Shown here piece after piece: positions 11,725 through 19,993 of a stretch of DNA of 64,000 bases. The notes under the pieces were generated by a model, which was not told the origin of the DNA, did no database searches, and saw only the letters and a list, made by a program, of their open reading frames with translations. The stretch is from Candidatus Gastranaerophilales bacterium (lineage in GTDB: Bacteria > Cyanobacteriota > Vampirovibrionia > Gastranaerophilales > Gastranaerophilaceae): the NCBI GenBank assembly GCA_944324345.1, contig CALUVT010000003.1:248001-312000 (forward strand), written 5' to 3'. Each line of letters opens with the position of its first letter. Within the stretch, counting starts at the first letter, position 1. The translations under genes were made by a program, and so were the position numbers.

Positions 11725-13368
11725 TTATGTACTGAACATTGTAAATACTTTTTCAACATTCTTACTGATAAGGTTTTTAACAGTATCGTATTCTGTTGTT
11801 AAAGCAGACAATTCAGTATCTATGTTTTTCATTTTTACATCAAGAGTTTCTTCTTTATAGTTTAACTTAGTTTTAGTAAGTTCATATTCCATTTCAGCCT
11901 GTGCAATAGCCTCTTCATCAGTAACTTCTGCAACATAGCCGTTTAATGTATACGCTCCTTGATAAAAATAACCGTCTGTATTCAAACTTGAAATAAACAA
12001 TTGACCATTTTTTAAAGCCTGCATAAGATATTCAGGGTCATTAATCATATCACGCTTTATAGAGTCAGTTGTAGCTCCGTTAACACATAATTGGTTAAAT
12101 AATTGGTTGTAAAAATCAGTGGTTAACAAATCTGTCTCAGTGACAGAATTTTCACTCTCGAGGAAAAAGTAATAAGTAACATCATTTGTAACATAAGAAC
12201 TCTTACCAACTTCAGTATCAACATTGAACTGAGTTCTTGATGCCCCATCCATTGCAACCGCAAAATTTGTCAGATAAGACTTTAACATATTTGTTAAACT
12301 TAATGACTGTGTTCCCCCGCTATCTGCTACCATACCGTTGTAATTATTAGCTCCGTTCATACATCCGTTAATTGCATCATACTGAGACTCTGCGGATATA
12401 GAATTTGCATTCCCGGTATATTTTGATTTTGTAAATTCGTAAGCTACAGCCAAAGCATTACTAGATTCATAATCAACATTTAATCCATCTCCACTTGGCG
12501 TAGTTGAACCAGGATTATATCCTAATGCTTTTGCAATTGTTTTTAACATGTAATCTTGAACTTCTTCTGCAGAGAAATTTGAACCCAATTTTGTAATTGT
12601 ATATTTCCCTGACAGTAGATCTCCAAGAGACAATTTCTTTAGCTGCTCCCTTGAAAGTGCAGAACCATTATTGGTTATAACAAATTTGCCCTTGTTTGCA
12701 CCATAAATATCATCCGGATAAGTATTATAACAGAATTTGCTATCGTACGCTGCATCAACATTTCCATCAGAAACAGATATACCAAGCATATCAAGTACAC
12801 TTACCCCGAACAAAGGATTTCCTTCATCATCCTTTGTACCAAGCTTATTTATAAAAGCATTTGTTGTCAAAACATTAGCAATTGTCTTGTCTAAAATCTC
12901 TCCACCTATGCCGGATTTTGTATAGGCATTTGCTATAACAGTCTCAGCCGTAGAAGATGCGACCTCACCATTCTTAGCCAAGAATGTCATAAATTTATCA
13001 CGGGCATCTTTACTTAATGTGCCTATCGGATCGCCATTTTTATCAATAATATTAGCATTAACAGCAGCCTGAAACATTGTATCTGTTAAAACAAGTTTAC
13101 CTTGAGTATCAGTTATTAAATAAGGATTATAATCGTTTAAAGCCGACGGGGTCATTAATAAATTGTAAGACAAATCATAAACTTCATCGGTATCTGTATC
13201 CCAAACAAGTTTTGTAGCATTCATCGCATTTTGATATTTTGTTGCAGCAGACTGCAAATCACGGGTAACGGAAAGTTTGTCTTGTGCAATCTGCATAGAT
13301 TGAAACTCACAATTCATCTTTCTTGATGTTATGGCTAAAAATCTTGCTTGTGATGCTGCCAATCCCAT
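11725..13368 (-). CDS. Uncharacterised coiled-coil protein, MG(L/M)AASQARF family, copy 1
   Basis: Not assignable to a described family. The 547-residue protein starts MGLAASQARFLAITSRKMN and ends in a long charged coiled coil, with LSALTTEYDTVKNLISKNVE closing the chain. The same head and tail occur in the protein at 60830-61969, while the middle differs in sequence and length. There is no Sec signal peptide or membrane segment. Helical conserved ends around a variable middle is the general plan of flagellin-, hook- and type III filament-type proteins, but that comparison is only architectural. Composition is rich in Asn, Ser, Thr and Asp, as in secreted or surface proteins. It is followed on the same strand by the phage cluster, from which it is oriented away. 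Confidence 0.7.
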   Translation of the reverse strand: MGLAASQARFLAITSRKMNCEFQSMQIAQDKLSVTRDLQSAATKYQNAMNATKLVWDTDTDEVYDLSYNLLMTPSALNDYNPYLITDTQGKLVLTDTMFQAAVNANIIDKNGDPIGTLSKDARDKFMTFLAKNGEVASSTAETVIANAYTKSGIGGEILDKTIANVLTTNAFINKLGTKDDEGNPLFGVSVLDMLGISVSDGNVDAAYDSKFCYNTYPDDIYGANKGKFVITNNGSALSREQLKKLSLGDLLSGKYTITKLGSNFSAEEVQDYMLKTIAKALGYNPGSTTPSGDGLNVDYESSNALAVAYEFTKSKYTGNANSISAESQYDAINGCMNGANNYNGMVADSGGTQSLSLTNMLKSYLTNFAVAMDGASRTQFNVDTEVGKSSYVTNDVTYYFFLESENSVTETDLLTTDFYNQLFNQLCVNGATTDSIKRDMINDPEYLMQALKNGQLFISSLNTDGYFYQGAYTLNGYVAEVTDEEAIAQAEMEYELTKTKLNYKEETLDVKMKNIDTELSALTTEYDTVKNLISKNVEKVFTMFST

Positions 13369-13485
13369 TTGAGTAACGATTTCCTTTCAATTTTACTTAG
13401 TAACAACATGTCTGTTATTCGAATTGACGACATTTTTATTTCAAAACTTTAAAAAATCTCTTTTGATTGTAACGAATTTTTAACA

Positions 13486-13716
13486 TTATTTTAAATCTAT
13501 CAACAAATCATAAATCTTATCAATTTTATCTTTTACTTCCGAAAATTGATCTTTCAAATCTATAAAACTATGTATCGTTACAAATTTTTCTTCAATCTCC
13601 TCTATAATTTCCCTATGCTTTTTCTCAAGCTGCTCAGGCGTTACAAATATTCTTTGTTGCACAAAAAACATTAGAACAACAATTATTATAGGAGAATATT
13701 CAATAATTTTTTCCAT
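13486..13716 (-). CDS. Small phage membrane protein with coiled coil (XhlA-like lysis accessory?)
   Basis: A 76-residue protein with an N-terminal transmembrane segment (SPIIIVVLMFFVQ) followed by a charged helical stretch with heptad spacing. A single membrane segment plus an amphipathic helix is seen in haemolysin XhlA-type phage lysis proteins, although those usually have the membrane segment at the C-terminus. It is the last gene of the phage cluster, directly after the large terminase. I prefer the ATG at 13716, which has AAGGG 7 bases upstream; the ATG at 13731 abuts the terminase stop codon. The function is uncertain. Confidence 0.6.
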   Translation of the reverse strand: MEKIIEYSPIIIVVLMFFVQQRIFVTPEQLEKKHREIIEEIEEKFVTIHSFIDLKDQFSEVKDKIDKIYDLLIDLK

Positions 13717-13731
13717 TACATTTCCCTTCAT

Positions 13732-15021
13732 CTAAAGTGTTATAGGCCAATAAAAATCGACCAGATATGATGCTGCATCCATTGGATGTGATAAAAATTT
13801 TAAATCTTTCGACTGTTTTATCTGTTGATAAGTCGGAATATCAATTTTTGATGAACCCTCTTTATAACGAAGATTGTAAATATTATAAAGCAGTTTTTCA
13901 CATTTCTTGTCGACAAATAAACAAATTTCACCATCTGCCGAACGTACCTTAGCATTGAATGCCATAATCCTGTTTTTTATTGGAGGATTAAAAGCTTTAA
14001 TTTGAATTTCTGCATCATAACCGTATTGCAAAAGTTTTTTCTTTATTATTACGTAATTCGTATACTCACTTGTACAACTTCTATTATCTCCTGAGGCATC
14101 ACCGTTTACTATTATTCTTCCTTTGTGATTAGGGTATCTCCTGCAAAATTCATCACAAGCTTTTGCGGTTGTTGTATTTTCCATTGCAATTTCGTCGAAA
14201 TAAAAAACTTTATCATCAGTCTTGTGTGCAAAAACCCAGCACATCGGATCAACGTTAAAGTCACAGGAAATATGTAAATCCATATCCGGCTGATATGTAA
14301 TATCTTTAACATTTGCGTCGCTAAAATCTTTTATGACAAGCCCGTTATTATACTCACCATTCTGTGCCAGTACGAAAATATTATAATACTGCTCGTCATA
14401 AAGTTTTTTAAGTTCATCACAAAAACCTTCCGGTAAATAAATATTTTGAGTAGTGGGAGCAGTTATTAGCCTGTAATTCGGTGCCGAATTTTCAATAAAT
14501 GTTTTATATACCCAGCCTCTATGCATTTCAGGATTTGTATGACCAAATATTCGATAGGTAAAATTTCTCCAAGCCTTTTTTACCCTCTGCCTCATTCTCC
14601 CTAAAAGCATCTTAAATGTATCATAGGGAATGTCTGACATCTCCTCAATTTCTACAAATCCAAGATTTAAAGATTTTAACTTGTTAGGTTCATCAAAATG
14701 TCTGAAAAGAATCTCTGATCCATTCTTGAAAGTCAATTTTTGTAAAGAAGAAGACCATTCATAATCAACTCCTTCAATAAAGCCAAAATTTTCCAAATGT
14801 TCAAAATAAGTTTGTAATGTAGTATCCCTAACCAGAGTGTAAGTTTGGGCTCCTACAAGGCCTCTTACCCCGGGAAACTTTAAAGCAAGCAAAATCCCTA
14901 AAAGAGACCCCGCAAAAGTCTTTCCCGAACCATAGCCTCCCTGATAAACCGCTACATCCAAAGTATAATTATGAGGAATTTCCAAAAATTCCCTCTGTGC
15001 CTTCAATAATTTGTATAACAT
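13732..15021 (-). CDS. terL: Phage terminase large subunit
   Basis: The DNA-packaging motor: an N-terminal ATPase pumps DNA into the procapsid and a C-terminal RNase H-fold nuclease cuts the concatemer. Walker A is GGYGSGKT at about residue 28, Walker B is FVEIEEMSD at about 123. The nuclease domain shows SCDFNVDP near residue 250 and NGDASGDNRS near 305, providing the expected acidic metal ligands. At 429 residues it is the usual length for the Terminase_3/PBSX-like group. It follows the portal gene across a perfect hairpin. All motifs look intact, which argues against decay. Confidence 0.93.
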   Translation of the reverse strand: MLYKLLKAQREFLEIPHNYTLDVAVYQGGYGSGKTFAGSLLGILLALKFPGVRGLVGAQTYTLVRDTTLQTYFEHLENFGFIEGVDYEWSSSLQKLTFKNGSEILFRHFDEPNKLKSLNLGFVEIEEMSDIPYDTFKMLLGRMRQRVKKAWRNFTYRIFGHTNPEMHRGWVYKTFIENSAPNYRLITAPTTQNIYLPEGFCDELKKLYDEQYYNIFVLAQNGEYNNGLVIKDFSDANVKDITYQPDMDLHISCDFNVDPMCWVFAHKTDDKVFYFDEIAMENTTTAKACDEFCRRYPNHKGRIIVNGDASGDNRSCTSEYTNYVIIKKKLLQYGYDAEIQIKAFNPPIKNRIMAFNAKVRSADGEICLFVDKKCEKLLYNIYNLRYKEGSSKIDIPTYQQIKQSKDLKFLSHPMDAASYLVDFYWPITL

Positions 15022-15037
15022 AATTTAACTATCCAAA

Positions 15038-15066
15038 GCAGTAGTACCTTAAAAAGGTACTACTGC
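15038..15066 (-). promoter_or_regulatory. Perfect 13-bp hairpin overlapping the portal stop codon
   Basis: The arms GCAGTAGTACCTT (15038-15050) and AAGGTACTACTGC (15054-15066) are exact inverted repeats around a 3-base loop. The right arm contains the portal gene's last codons. No run of T follows on the minus strand, so it is not a classical terminator; an mRNA processing or stabilising element, or a protein operator, fits better. It sits 16 bases before the terL start. Confidence 0.75.
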
Positions 15067-16724
15067 TTATCATCACTGAGCAAAAAGTTATTTGCATTCT
15101 CTATACCATACTGTTCTAATGCGAATTTAAAACATTCCAACCAATCAATTTTTTCTTCAACTTCGGGGACTTGGGCAAATGAACTTACAACTTCAAAAAG
15201 CTCCTTCAATCTTGCTTTTCGTTCAAATGTAGCTTTTCTGTCACCATACCTGTAAATATAATTTGCATTCCTTATTTCATCAGTTATTTCAAGGAAACTT
15301 GTTTTACCTCTATCATTTACACCAATTACTTCGTTACCTAGTTTGAAATAAGATATAATTTCTGCAGTTTTTTCAACCATTGGAACAATGATTTTCCTGT
15401 TTATGGCATCCAGTATCATATTCAAACGTGCTTCCTGACCGCTTACGGAATAATTTAATTCTGTTGCAGTACGCTGTGCTGATTGAATATTTCCTGCCAT
15501 ATTTTTAAAGATTCCTGTTGCACTCTCAATGGTTGATTTAAAGTAGTTTAAGAAATCCCAGCCAACCATGGCTTTATCAAATGATAAAGGTGTAGGAGCT
15601 GTAGGCATAAGAGCTGCATCATATTCAATAATTTTACCGGGACGTACATCCTGTTGACCTTTAAAACATCCTTTGGGGGCAAGATATGGAGGATTCATCA
15701 TTAGTGCAAGGGCATCTATTTGTTTATTCATTATTGTAGATGCTAGGTTATTTAATACTAATGCAACCCTTAAAGGTGAAATACCCCTTTTTGTCTGAGG
15801 TGATTCAATTATATTTGCGTGGATAAAGGGATTTATTACAAAAGGATTGCTCTCAAATCTTATAATTTCCCTTCTTGCAGCTACTACAATTAACCAATTT
15901 TTTAAAAGCCTGCCGTCTGAAAGTTCAATATCTCCCCAATATTCCAATATTTCAACCTTTTTACCTTCTACGGCTCCATCGTTATCGTCATTGTTTGGAT
16001 ATTTTTTACCGGCCACCACTCCTTTCAATACTTCAAGTTTTCTTTCATCTAAAAGATTGTTAGCTTTATCTGAAAATAATTCATCAATTGTTGAATAAGT
16101 TCGGTAAATTTTTGCACACTTGTCCCAGTTATCACGGTTATATTTATCAAATACAAAGTCTTCCGAATTAATATATTTAACTTTTGCATTATCATAAATT
16201 ACTTTTTCATCTATCACAAAACCCCTTTTTTCAGGATTCATAATCTGTTCTTCAATTGTTTGGGCTCTTCTTATTGATTTGATTTTAGTTTCCCAACCAA
16301 CAAAAAGAGTACTTTCTCCGGTTTCTACAATACTGTCTATAACCTTTTCAATTTCATCTTCAAGCTTCATATTCTCAAAAGTATTTACAAGCATTGCCTT
16401 TTGTTTATTAGCAAAACCTTGAGTTTGCGGAGTTGTTCCACCTACATCAAACATCGCATCAGGATGAGAATATAGGTTTTCACTTATATGAGATTTAAGA
16501 GTTTGTGCAAGCTCATAAATATCCGGGAGTTCAATTGTACTATCCCAACTGTTTATTCTGGATACATTTGAATTATATATCGCATCTCTTACAAGCTTTA
16601 TGTCACTAAGCTGAGTACTACGCTGCTCATTATAACGATCATATTTCTCCGTTATATTACCTAATAAAAAACTTTCCTCTATAGGGGAAAGCGTCTGTGT
16701 TAAATCTTCTGAATCTATTTTCAT
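15060..16724 (-). CDS. Phage portal protein
   Basis: A 554-residue protein recognised as a short-tailed-phage portal, the dodecameric ring at one capsid vertex through which DNA enters and leaves. The evidence is length, an acidic N-terminal head region, the central segment ISPLRVALVLNNLASTIMNK, and the later NYFKSTIESATGIFKNMAG / RTATELNYSVSGQEARLN stretch that forms the long stem and clip helices in portals. It lies between the GNAT gene and terL, the usual place. No frameshift or gap is visible. The exact portal subgroup (P22-like or T7-like) cannot be settled by eye. Confidence 0.82.
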   Translation of the reverse strand: MKIDSEDLTQTLSPIEESFLLGNITEKYDRYNEQRSTQLSDIKLVRDAIYNSNVSRINSWDSTIELPDIYELAQTLKSHISENLYSHPDAMFDVGGTTPQTQGFANKQKAMLVNTFENMKLEDEIEKVIDSIVETGESTLFVGWETKIKSIRRAQTIEEQIMNPEKRGFVIDEKVIYDNAKVKYINSEDFVFDKYNRDNWDKCAKIYRTYSTIDELFSDKANNLLDERKLEVLKGVVAGKKYPNNDDNDGAVEGKKVEILEYWGDIELSDGRLLKNWLIVVAARREIIRFESNPFVINPFIHANIIESPQTKRGISPLRVALVLNNLASTIMNKQIDALALMMNPPYLAPKGCFKGQQDVRPGKIIEYDAALMPTAPTPLSFDKAMVGWDFLNYFKSTIESATGIFKNMAGNIQSAQRTATELNYSVSGQEARLNMILDAINRKIIVPMVEKTAEIISYFKLGNEVIGVNDRGKTSFLEITDEIRNANYIYRYGDRKATFERKARLKELFEVVSSFAQVPEVEEKIDWLECFKFALEQYGIENANNFLLSDDKQ

Positions 16725-16744
16725 TTTTTTGCCCTTTCAATTAT

Positions 16745-17245
16745 TTATTTATATGTATTGAATACAGAATATAATTCTATATCCTGCAAATTTCCTTTTC
16801 TTAAGGTCTCTTGTTTTAATAATGCTTCTTTTTTAAACCCTGCATACTTTAAAAGAGTCTTTACTCTAAAATTTTCGGGGTAAACAAGTGCTTTAATTTT
16901 CACAAAATTGTATTTTTCAAAGCAATAATTTAAAAAAATTTTGGCACAATATTTCGTATAATTACCCCAAAATTTTCTGTCAAAACATGTTGTTAATTCA
17001 GCACTATGAAGTCTTTCTCCATCACCGATTACATTATCTAAATAAACAAAACCGCTAACGTGGTTATTTTCAGTAATTACAAAAAAGAATGGTTGAGTCC
17101 TTAAAATGAGGTTGTAAAAATATTCATAAACGGATAGGCCATTTAAAGCATAGTCATCATCCAGATATTTTGAATATTTTGTATATAAAAACAAAGCCTG
17201 TTCGAAATATTCAGGTTTTGCGAAAGGTGTTATGAATTCTGTCAT
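16745..17245 (-). CDS. GNAT-like N-acetyltransferase in the phage cluster
   Basis: A 166-residue protein with GNAT-fold features: FFFVITENNHVSGFVYLDNV resembles beta strands 2-3, then AELTTCFDRKFWGNYTKY precedes the acetyl-CoA-binding helix, and VYPENFRVKTLLKYAGFKKE is the typical motif B with Asn and the 'L...GF' ending. GNAT enzymes transfer an acetyl group from acetyl-CoA to an amine; the phage target is unknown. Such genes are common next to portal genes. The start codon overlaps the stop of the upstream gene by one base, so the two are translationally coupled. Confidence 0.7.
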   Translation of the reverse strand: MTEFITPFAKPEYFEQALFLYTKYSKYLDDDYALNGLSVYEYFYNLILRTQPFFFVITENNHVSGFVYLDNVIGDGERLHSAELTTCFDRKFWGNYTKYCAKIFLNYCFEKYNFVKIKALVYPENFRVKTLLKYAGFKKEALLKQETLRKGNLQDIELYSVFNTYK

Positions 17246-17595
17246 TAAAATGTTGCCTTTTCAAATTTTATATATGAATCTTCAGTTGTGAAAGCACTTA
17301 ATTCTCCGGCAAGCATTTTTTTTCTGACAGCATCCTGTATCCCTATTAAAGCGTCTGCCTGTATCCCGTTTACAAATGTTTCACACTTTGTATTTCTGTT
17401 GAAACAGCGAAAGACTGAAACTTTTGAAAAAATTTTGTCTTTAGGAACATCTTTTATATTTGTATATTCATGTTTTTCGGGTTTTTCTTTCGATTTTTTC
17501 AAATCTTCCATAAACTCTTTTTCTATACGCATTTTAATCAACTCATCTAAAGATGCATTGTTCAAAAGCATTTCTTCTGCATTATTATTTTTCAT
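17245..17595 (-). CDS. Phage protein of unknown function
   Basis: A 116-residue protein not recognised. It is charged and Lys/Glu-rich at the N-terminus (residues 1-60) and more compact afterwards, with two Cys in a CFNRNTKC arrangement at about residue 63. AAGGAG lies just upstream of the ATG. Its placement between the small terminase and the portal-side genes suggests a role in packaging or head assembly, but that is only positional. Confidence 0.6.
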   Translation of the reverse strand: MKNNNAEEMLLNNASLDELIKMRIEKEFMEDLKKSKEKPEKHEYTNIKDVPKDKIFSKVSVFRCFNRNTKCETFVNGIQADALIGIQDAVRKKMLAGELSAFTTEDSYIKFEKATF

Positions 17596-17613
17596 TAAAT
17601 CTTCTCCTTTTTG

Positions 17614-18048
17614 CTAAATTTTGTCATCATCCAGATTTGAAATAGTTACTATTTTTGCCTGTTTATAACCATCTTCATCCTGATTAGTATTAAAGCCTAA
17701 ATATTTACATAAGCTTTCCAGAGCTTTCAATCCGGCTGAGGTATCTCTTAATTTTTTCTTACCTGTTGCAATCCCCTCCTTATCAAGAATATCTTCTTCT
17801 TCAAGAGAGAATTCAGCTATCTGCAAAAGTTTTTGAATGACATAACCCTTATTTACTCTTAGTGAGGATATCTGTTTTTTTAGCTGATATTTAATCTCGT
17901 TAATAATCGCATCTCTTGACAGGAGATCTGATGCAACAGTTTTTAAATCTTTTGATTTATATCCCGCTTTTTGAGCAGAAAGCTCTCCGTTTAATGATTT
18001 AATGTATTCTAAAACAAATTTCTTTTGTTGGTTTGTTAACTTTTTCAT
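17614..18048 (-). CDS. terS: Phage terminase small subunit
   Basis: A 144-residue DNA-recognition subunit of the terminase, which selects the phage DNA and hands it to TerL. The N-terminus LTNQQKKFVLEYIKSLNGELSAQKAGYK matches the Terminase_2 pattern: a helix followed by a helix-turn-helix with the 'A..AGY' turn (residues 21-29). A central helical oligomerisation part and an acidic C-terminus ending LDDDKI complete the family plan. It is separated from terL by three genes, which is unusual because the pair normally sit side by side. Confidence 0.82.
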   Translation of the reverse strand: MKKLTNQQKKFVLEYIKSLNGELSAQKAGYKSKDLKTVASDLLSRDAIINEIKYQLKKQISSLRVNKGYVIQKLLQIAEFSLEEEDILDKEGIATGKKKLRDTSAGLKALESLCKYLGFNTNQDEDGYKQAKIVTISNLDDDKI

Positions 18049-18179
18049 GGTCTTTTAAATTTGTTTAATTATGTACTTTCGTTACAAATCTTCGTATAAT
18101 TTGTGTTTTTTCAAAAAAAATTGTATAATAATCATGCTATTTATATTTCGGCTAGTGTAAATCTTAACAGGAGGGGAAA

Positions 18180-18254
18180 ATGAATTTTAAACTTCCTGTT
18201 TTTTTTGCCCGACGGAATGTTGGGGAGCCTGCTGGTTTAAAATTAGAACTTTGA
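18180..18254 (+). CDS. Tiny divergent ORF (24 codons) with a strong ribosome site
   Basis: Reading opposite to every other gene in the phage cluster, an ATG at 18180 is preceded by AGGAGG with 5 bases between. It encodes a 24-residue basic peptide beginning MNFKLPVFFARRNVGEPAG and ending at TGA 18252. A TATAAT-like box lies about 50 bases upstream near 18124. The peptide has no recognisable family. It could be a leader peptide, a small toxin or regulatory peptide, or a chance ORF in a structured RNA. The local sequence is richer in GC than its surroundings. Confidence 0.4.
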   Translation: MNFKLPVFFARRNVGEPAGLKLEL

Positions 18255-18260
18255 CATTAT

Positions 18261-18273
18261 GCAAAGACTTTGC
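18261..18273. promoter_or_regulatory. Short palindrome in the phage intergenic gap
   Basis: GCAAAG and CTTTGC face each other around a single A, a compact dyad suited to a dimeric repressor. It is in the 262-base gap 18049-18310 between terS and the connector gene. That gap otherwise holds the tiny + strand ORF, so it may be the control region of the cluster. Function inferred from symmetry only. Confidence 0.35.
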
Positions 18274-18310
18274 CTGTTCAAGTTCACTTTAATTCCCAAT
18301 CTTATTTTTA

Positions 18311-18988
18311 TTATCTTCTGTGGATTTTAACTGAAGGGAAATCATCCATACTTGATGATATTCTTGCACGCAAGTTTGTTAATGCCTCCTTATACATGCT
18401 GTACCAATAGCTGAATCGGACATGTTCCGGATTACCTTTTAATCTCATACAGGAACCATACACAAGTATTGGCTCTACAAAAGGTTCCGGAATCAAAGAA
18501 GAATCATTCTCATCATCCATCAATGATTTTTCTTCACTGTCAGAATTTTTTGCATAATTTTTTGTGTAGTATATAATCTCTAGAGTTTTGTCCTTATTAA
18601 AAACAGGAAACAAAATTTTATCATTAAACAAACTATACGTATTTTGAGGTTGAGCATTAACAAAAAATTCCTCAAAGTCTTGATAATATTCAAACTTGTT
18701 ACCATCTGCAATTACTGCCTCAATTCTTCCATCTATAGTGTTTTCAACTTCTCCGGAACCTGCCGGTAATATGATATCTTTTTTACGAAGCAAAAAATCC
18801 CATTTTTCTGATCCGCAAACATCATTATTTACTATATTCAATATATTCTTTAACTTTTTATGATCATTCTTTGTTAATTCCGAAAATGAATTAACCTGCT
18901 TGTAATTTAGTTCTACAAGACATTTGTTGATAAGTTCTAAGTAATTCATAAATTCCCTTTCATGTAATCTTTCAGGAGAAACAGCCAT
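18311..18988 (-). CDS. Head-to-tail connector/adaptor-like phage protein
   Basis: A 225-residue protein. Its segment LELINKCLVELNYKQVNSFS followed by NDVCGSEKWDFLLRKKDI resembles the N-terminal helical region of podovirus adaptor or tail-tube A proteins (T7 gp11 / P22 gp4-like), with the typical 'L-N-x-x-L-x-E-L ... V-x-S-F' opening and the later 'W-x-F-x-x-R'. Such proteins bind under the portal and close the head after packaging. The first ATG has six G residues upstream; a second start at 18949 has AAGGG and is also plausible. Assignment rests on pattern recognition, not on a profile search. Confidence 0.55.
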   Translation of the reverse strand: MAVSPERLHEREFMNYLELINKCLVELNYKQVNSFSELTKNDHKKLKNILNIVNNDVCGSEKWDFLLRKKDIILPAGSGEVENTIDGRIEAVIADGNKFEYYQDFEEFFVNAQPQNTYSLFNDKILFPVFNKDKTLEIIYYTKNYAKNSDSEEKSLMDDENDSSLIPEPFVEPILVYGSCMRLKGNPEHVRFSYWYSMYKEALTNLRARISSSMDDFPSVKIHRR

Positions 18989-19026
18989 TATATGACTGTT
19001 CCCCCCAAATAGATCCTTGAATTTTG

Positions 19027-19671
19027 CTATTTTATAAGACCCTTTCTTAATTGATCCATAATCATACGTTCGTATTTAGCAAATTCTGCACCACTCATTT
19101 TGCCGATTTGTTCACGAGTGAAAACCAAGTTATTATTACCGTCGTAGGCAGAATTCTGTGCATAAGCACGAAGTTTTTGCTTTGCGGCTTCATTTTCGCT
19201 ATTTAACGTTTTTTCGTGATTTTTTTCTTTCACATATCTTTCGATAGCAGAATTTTCAATTTTTTCTACTAATGCAGATATTTTAGAAAGTTCATCCTCA
19301 TCAAATGCAGCATTAGAATTTTGCAGGTAATCGAAAACATCAACTCTTCCGTCTCTGTTAAAAAATTCAGGGATAACATTTCCCATATTTACACTTTTTA
19401 CAGGAACTTGATTTGCTGTATCAACCGGAGCCTGACTGTTCTGTTGACTTAATGTATACTTTTCAAACGCCTTTTTAGTAACATAATTCATTAAATTTTG
19501 TCCTTGTTCTTGTGTCATAGCTCCCGTTTGCACAAGGTTTTCAATAACCTGAATGTCTTTTAATGCCATTTCTTTTATTGATTGTAATTCATTGTTTAAT
19601 GGCATTAATTCATTTGCCGCAGTTTGATTACCGGCAAGGGATGAAATATTTTCAATATTTGTCGGATTCAT
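19027..19671 (-). CDS. Scaffold-like phage head assembly protein
   Basis: A 214-residue, highly charged, mostly helical protein, rich in Gln, Asn, Glu and Lys, with no hydrophobic core typical of an enzyme. Its position just downstream of the coat gene region and its composition fit a scaffolding protein, which occupies the procapsid and leaves before packaging. The segment FFNRDGRVDVFDYLQNSNAA separates two helical parts and resembles a small EF-hand-like loop (DGRVD). Its start overlaps the stop of the upstream holin-like gene by 4 bases. Confidence 0.5.
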   Translation of the reverse strand: MNPTNIENISSLAGNQTAANELMPLNNELQSIKEMALKDIQVIENLVQTGAMTQEQGQNLMNYVTKKAFEKYTLSQQNSQAPVDTANQVPVKSVNMGNVIPEFFNRDGRVDVFDYLQNSNAAFDEDELSKISALVEKIENSAIERYVKEKNHEKTLNSENEAAKQKLRAYAQNSAYDGNNNLVFTREQIGKMSGAEFAKYERMIMDQLRKGLIK

Positions 19672-19904
19672 AATACCTCACTTTTCATATATTCAACCGC
19701 AAACTCAACTGCATTATCTATAAATGTTGATAACAATATTGAAATTAACGGTTTTAAAGGAGCAAATACCGGAATATGGTTAACAATATATTTAATTGCC
19801 ATTGCTTTTTTCTCTTGACCTTTTTGGCTTCCAAGAGTTTCTTCAGCCTTTAAGACAGCTGTTTTGGCAAGCTCCTTTATTGTTTCTTTTAATTTACTAA
19901 ACAT
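19668..19904 (-). CDS. Holin-like small phage protein (LL-H type)
   Basis: A 78-residue protein with AVLKAEETLGSQKGQEKKAM followed by a hydrophobic stretch (PVFAPLKPLISILLSTF) and IDNAVEFAVEYM. The 'A-x-x-AE-x-x-x-G-x-x-KK' core and the terminal 'I-x-x-A(V/I)-x-x-x-V' match the phage holin LL-H family, in which a short protein permeabilises the membrane. The N-terminal membrane segment usual for that family is missing, so either this is a shortened version or the similarity is superficial. It lies between the coat and scaffold-like genes, an odd place for a lysis gene. Confidence 0.5.
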   Translation of the reverse strand: MFSKLKETIKELAKTAVLKAEETLGSQKGQEKKAMAIKYIVNHIPVFAPLKPLISILLSTFIDNAVEFAVEYMKSEVL

Positions 19905-19993
19905 AATTTACCTCGTTTTTATTTTAAATAATGCATCCTCGAATTAATTATCAAAGATGCATTCGGGGTACGAAAAAGCAAATCGTTGATTGT

